Positions 59,808 to 64,000 of a stretch of DNA of 64,000 nucleotides are shown one piece after another. The translations under genes were made by a program, and so were the position numbers. The stretch comes from Asparagopsis taxiformis. Lineage: Eukaryota > Rhodophyta > Florideophyceae > Bonnemaisoniales > Bonnemaisoniaceae. Every line of letters begins with the position of its first letter. Within the stretch, counting starts at the first letter, position 1. The stretch lies in contig JALQPE010002070.1 of the NCBI GenBank assembly GCA_030407315.1, forward strand, positions 310,001 through 374,000. Direction: 5' to 3'. The notes beneath the pieces were generated by a model. That model worked only from the letters and a program-made list of their open reading frames with translations, ran no database searches and was not told the origin of the DNA.

Positions 59808-61796
59808 ATGTCATTACGTGATCTCGCCGGCCCGTCCAATTGTGCCCCAGATGGCAGCACAGCCGTGGCCTCATCGTCTACAACGCCATTATCAAATTTG
59901 GCAAACGCAGTCTTCAACACAACACACCAATCCGATGCCTTTCGTCAACCAGGCGCAGGCCCTTCCCAAGTCGCCAACTCTGCCCAAATATCTCAATTAG
60001 AGCAAACAATCCTCCACGCAGACCTTGTCAATCCAACTGCACCCTTGCCTATCCAGCAACCAGAACGACCGCTTCCAGAACTCATTCAAGATTTCCTCGA
60101 CGCAAACCCGCATGCAAAATATCCCTCACCTCTACACCAAACCCCAACTCCAGCTCCGCCACAAATTCCAGCCTATTTCCCGCGCAATCTTCGAGGCGCT
60201 TATGGCGTTGTGCCCCATCCCGAACCTGGTTCCGTCACCGATGTGTTTGAACGCGCCTACAGAAATGCAAGGCCTCGCTCGATGCAGCCCCCATCCCGAC
60301 CTCTATACCAAACTGTTTTACGCAACCGTTTTCAGGCACAGTTAGTAGACGGATTCCCAAATGCTTCACAGGCGTTTATCGACAGTCAAGTTGACCAGTT
60401 TCTGGCACAGCTCGATCTACATCGAGGCAACCCTGTGCTTCCGCAGGAACCCCTTCCGGATATCGCACGTCTTTCCGTCCGCGAGCAACCTATAGCTGAA
60501 CTATCCCAACAAGAGCTCCAGGCAGTTGCGGACCAGAATTCAAACTTCGCTGAGGGTATATCCGATATGCAAAAGCTCCATTCCGAGAGTGAGAATATTG
60601 CAAGTACTCTCGAATCCCTCACAACCTCGCAAAGTTGGGGAGATGAGTTCACATCGCTTGAAGACACTGCAGGCTCGGAATCTACTCTTGGTGCTTTATT
60701 GGATCATTCTGAATCGCCGTACAATCCAGTCGTAGAGGAACAGTCATACGAGTCGGCTATCCGTCAGTATTATGACAGACATGATTCCGGCAGCGGGTAT
60801 ACATTTACGAGGAGCACTGAAGAGAGCACCTTGAGTGCACAGAAGGCTTTGGAAATGGGTATTCATCACCGCGAACAAGGTCAACTCGCAGCAGCTATCC
60901 ATGCATTTGAGGGTGCTCTTAATCGCCCTTCAAATGATCCCCATCCCCCATTAGACACTGCTGGCAAGGCGTACGCATGGTTTCTGCTGGGCACATCCTT
61001 AGCTGAAAATGATGAGGATCTCTTGGCAATTAGTGCATTACAACAAGGTGTAGATTTATTTTCTGGTTCTACTCCAGGTACCCGGCGAGAAGATAACCCC
61101 CATCTTCTCCAATCGCTCATAGCACTTTCCGTTAGTCATACCAATGAGCTAAACCAGGGTGCTGCACTTCGCAACATGAACGAGTGGTATGATCTGTGGG
61201 AAGGAAAGCGAGGTACCAAATCTGTTGCTAGTGACGTTGGTGTGAAGTATGTCCCAGAAGATGGGGTATCAAAGGAACGAACTGAGCTTTTGAGGAAACT
61301 ACAGAAGGCAGCACTGGATGACCCGTTTGAAATTGATATCTTCATTGTTATGGGTGTGTTATACAACCTGCGACGAGACTACGATGCTGCCGCAGATGCC
61401 TTGAGGAATGCTGTAGGTCTACGACCAAACGACCCACGACTGTGGAACAAGCTTGGTGCTACGTTGGCGAACGGTGGAAATAGTGACGAAGCACTGCGCG
61501 CATATAGAAGAGCTGTGGATATCAGTCCATCATTTGTTCGGGCATGGGTCAATGTTGGGACTGCATATGTCAACCGCAGCGAATATGAGAAGGCGGCACG
61601 ATATTACCTCAAAGCACTATCAATGGGACAGAATACTGCCAACGGATCGGAAGCGGCAAGACAACCACAGAAAGATGAAATGTTGCATGTATGGGGTTAT
61701 CTGTATACTTCGCTAATTGCCATGGGTCGAGATGATATTCTTCACCTCGTAGATGTGAATGATGTGGAAAAGTTTCGACCTTACTTCAACTTCTAA
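59808..61796 (+). CDS. PEX5: peroxisomal targeting signal 1 receptor (PEX5)
   Basis: From MSLRDLAGPSNC the product is 662 residues; the frame is open 16 codons upstream without an ATG. The N-terminus carries the conserved Cys12 that is monoubiquitinated for receptor recycling. Only one canonical WxxxF motif (WGDEF, Trp277) is seen, fewer than in most PEX5 proteins. The C-terminal half has TPR repeats: ALEMGIHHREQGQLAAAIHA, AYAWFLLGTSLAENDEDLLA, DIFIVMGVLYNLRRDYDAAA, LWNKLGATLANGGNSDEALR and AWVNVGTAYVNRSEYEKAAR, forming the PTS1-binding cup. It imports peroxisomal matrix proteins. It is followed on the same strand by SMC4. Confidence 0.95.
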   Translation: MSLRDLAGPSNCAPDGSTAVASSSTTPLSNLANAVFNTTHQSDAFRQPGAGPSQVANSAQISQLEQTILHADLVNPTAPLPIQQPERPLPELIQDFLDANPHAKYPSPLHQTPTPAPPQIPAYFPRNLRGAYGVVPHPEPGSVTDVFERAYRNARPRSMQPPSRPLYQTVLRNRFQAQLVDGFPNASQAFIDSQVDQFLAQLDLHRGNPVLPQEPLPDIARLSVREQPIAELSQQELQAVADQNSNFAEGISDMQKLHSESENIASTLESLTTSQSWGDEFTSLEDTAGSESTLGALLDHSESPYNPVVEEQSYESAIRQYYDRHDSGSGYTFTRSTEESTLSAQKALEMGIHHREQGQLAAAIHAFEGALNRPSNDPHPPLDTAGKAYAWFLLGTSLAENDEDLLAISALQQGVDLFSGSTPGTRREDNPHLLQSLIALSVSHTNELNQGAALRNMNEWYDLWEGKRGTKSVASDVGVKYVPEDGVSKERTELLRKLQKAALDDPFEIDIFIVMGVLYNLRRDYDAAADALRNAVGLRPNDPRLWNKLGATLANGGNSDEALRAYRRAVDISPSFVRAWVNVGTAYVNRSEYEKAARYYLKALSMGQNTANGSEAARQPQKDEMLHVWGYLYTSLIAMGRDDILHLVDVNDVEKFRPYFNF

Positions 61797-62573
61797 TTGC
61801 ATTCATCGTTGGTGTTGCCGAAACGAATACCTCTGTGTTTAATGGGGTTTTACCCCATTCATTGGATTTTCTGGAGTGTATCGAATGAGGATGAATGCCG
61901 TTCAGATACAAGTATTTCCATCCAAACTTTATCTGTGTGGATTCTCGTAACATCCGGCAGGGCGAATTACCTGGGAATCCCAATACACCAGATAAGTCGA
62001 CTTCAGCATTGGAGGAAAAACGCTTTCGGCAATGATGTGTTAATGTCAGATTAGACATGGACTGTAGATATATGTAAAACTAAACGCGACTCATTCATGA
62101 ATTGGGGAGGAAAGGAACATCTCCGCTGCTAGACAGAATCTAGATATCTTCAATTGAAATGATTTCAGATAGTAAGCTGGGTTGCATCCTAGAAAACGAA
62201 CCAATCTAGCGTGCTCCCTTCCATCGACCAGAGGAATACGGCTGACCGTGGGCGACATGACGGAAATCTCGTCCAGAAACTTCAGTACACAGAGCTGAGA
62301 ATTTTTCAATTGCCACAGATTCAAATTTTCAAACGAGTCCTTTTTGCCGCGAGAAAACATTAGAAACTATTGCTGAATCCCCTTAGCGTTTCTCATGAAC
62401 TCTGCCAAACGCTGAAGTTCGGCGCCACCTCATTTCACTCTATCCTAATCCAACAATTTTGACCGCTGCAAGCCCACATCTTCGCTCTTTTGCCCACATC
62501 AGCAATCGCCGTATTGCACATCATCATCGAAAGGGAAGTGCAAGTTGGGTTCACAGAAATTGGATCCAGGAAT
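61797..62573. other. spacer between PEX5 and SMC4
   Basis: This 777-bp stretch on the same-strand side of two genes holds the PEX5 3' end and the SMC4 promoter. An open frame on minus (62091-62360) has no domain. No RNA gene was recognised. Confidence 0.5.
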
Positions 62574-64000
62574 GAGTTCACCATCCGATACTGAATTACC
62601 GACAGCTCCTCAGACTAGAGATGTTCTGTCTTCACCCTGTGAGGTGCATACACCTCCCTCTGGGCCCCAAAGCTCACCGGCGCGTTTGGCCATCCAACGT
62701 CTCTGTCTGGAAAACTTCAAGAGCTACGGCGGTCGAGTAGAAGTTGGCCCGTTCCATAAAAGCTTTTCTTCCATTGTCGGTCCCAATGGATCTGGGAAGA
62801 GTAATGTAATTGACGCAATGCTGTTTGTTTTTGGTCGTCGTGCCAAGCAATTGCGGCATTCCAAAATGTCTGAACTATTGCATCATTCAACAACCTATCC
62901 TAATGTTTCCTCTGCAACTGTTACAGTTTACTTTCATGAAATTATCGACACTGGGCCAGGTGATGAAGACTTCACCGTTGTAACTGGTTCATCTTTTGCA
63001 GTGGCTCGACGGGCATTCCGTAATGATACTTCTAAGTATTATTTGGATGGTAAAGAGGTGAAAATGGGCACCGTTGTTGCACTTCTTAAAGCCAAGGGTG
63101 TTGACCTTGACAATAATCGCTTCCTCATCTTGCAGGGTGAAGTGGAGCAAATTGCCATGATGAAACCGAAAGCAGTGACCGCACATGAGGATGGTTTATT
63201 GGAATATCTCGAAGATATCATTGGCTCTAATCGACACATCGAGGCTATAGAGGAAGCATCGGCAAAGGTGGAATCCCTTAATGAAGAAAGGGGTCACAAA
63301 CTCAATCGTGTCAAAGCTGCAGAGCGAGAACGCGATGCCCTGGAGGGCGCTAAAGTTGAAGCAGAAGACTACCTTGATAAAGAGCGTGATATGCTGACGA
63401 AGCGCATCAAGCTCAGCAAAGCTTTCCAATATGAAAAGAACGTGTCTCTGAAGGAGCACCTCAAGGAGCAGGAAGAAGCACAAGCGAAGATTGATGCGTT
63501 CCAAGTTGATGTCAGAGAGAAAGAAGAAACTGTCAAAAGTCTTGAACAAAGCTTTGTAGAGACTCAGCGTAGTTCTGACCTTGCTGTCAAAACAATGAAT
63601 GAGGCCAAAGACAAATACACATCGTTCGAGAGGCGGGATATCAAACTTCGAGAAGATCTCAAGGCATTGAAGGCGAAGGAGAAAAGACTGAAGGGTGTGC
63701 GGGAACGTGAGACGAAACGAGCTGAAGATAGTGCAAAACGAGCAGAGGAGTGCTTACAGGAAAAGAAGGATTCCGAGGAGAAACTTAAGGACCTCGAGTC
63801 TTCGCTCAAAACTTCTCAGGTTGCACTCGATAAAATCCGGGAAGAAGTTCGTATCAAAACAGCCCCTATTCGACGGAAACTGGAAGAAAAGCAAACAGAG
63901 CTATTGCCATATTCGGAGTCTGTCAACAAATGTCGAAAAGATCTGGAAGTCAATCAGTCCGAGTTGCAACTAATGACAGAGAAAGTTGAGGCCCCAAAGA
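62574..64000 (+). CDS. SMC4: SMC4 condensin subunit (5' part, truncated by window end)
   Basis: The start ATG (ggaATGagt) opens a frame that runs off the right edge; 475 codons are visible. A Ser/Pro-rich N-terminus is followed by the SMC head: LCLENFKSYGGRVEVGPF, Walker A GPNGSGKSNVIDAMLFVFG (Lys75), RFLILQGEVEQIAMMKPK and EYLEDIIGSNRH, then a long charged coiled coil (ERERDALEGAKVEAEDYLDK and onward). The EDIIGSNRHIEAIEE segment and the HSTTYP block are typical of SMC4 rather than SMC1-3. SMC4 pairs with SMC2 in condensin for mitotic chromosome compaction. No intron is seen in the visible part. Confidence 0.95.

Overview
The window is eukaryotic nuclear DNA, most likely from a mesophilic red alga or a close relative; this is an inference. 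The plastid lineage is shown by a cyanobacterial-type plastid ATP synthase gamma chain (29455-30726), a PLGG1/LrgB-type plastid glycolate/glycerate transporter (31287-32822) and a cyanobacterial-type dihydrodipicolinate synthase with a leader peptide (55075-56124). A BIN4-like topoisomerase VI cofactor (17162-18037) fits the plant/red-algal lineage. Genes are compact and nearly intron-free: among about 26 protein genes only HOP2 (82-nt intron), a HAD phosphatase (92-nt intron) and a doubtful gene at the left edge appear spliced. I see no transposon, virus, CRISPR array or rRNA.

Layout. 1-9.2 kb is gene-poor: a possible 3' gene end at 1-562, a CDCA7-type zinc-finger gene on the minus strand (4728-5867), and long spacers with simple sequence, hairpins and a TACAGTA motif cluster. 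9.2-18 kb: a small membrane protein, oligopeptidase B, a small unknown, a rhodanese-DSP phosphatase, RanBPM (GID/CTLH ubiquitin ligase) and BIN4. 19-25 kb: a repeat-containing unknown, splicing factor RBM39/CAPER and zinc-finger methionine aminopeptidase 1. 25-35 kb: a CAMK-like kinase, HOP2, AtpC, PLGG1, MGST3, a tRNA-Ala(CGC) gene with a ~308-nt intron, and a HAD phosphatase. 35-45 kb: a repeat-containing unknown, V-ATPase subunit G, a disordered WF-motif protein, a SAC1-like anion transporter and Moco sulfurase. 45-64 kb: a 2.5-kb empty stretch, an acidic single-TM protein, a PH-AGC (PKB-like) kinase, an armadillo protein, DapA, an FHA protein carrying CHD6-9-like modules, PEX5 and the 5' part of SMC4.

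Genes alternate in divergent and convergent pairs with very short 3' spacers (9 bp between HOP2 and AtpC, 76 bp between PLGG1 and MGST3), so divergent spacers of 0.3-0.8 kb probably hold shared promoters. Genes look like unlinked housekeeping functions rather than a cluster. Weak functional links are AtpC/PLGG1 (photosynthesis and photorespiration), PLGG1/PEX5 (photorespiration and peroxisome import) and the SAC1-like transporter/Moco sulfurase pair (possible sulfur metabolism). Two observations stand out: the tRNA gene with an exceptionally long intron and the motor-less FHA protein with CHD6-9-like modules. A strong C-over-G bias on the coding strand at gene 5' ends runs through the whole window.
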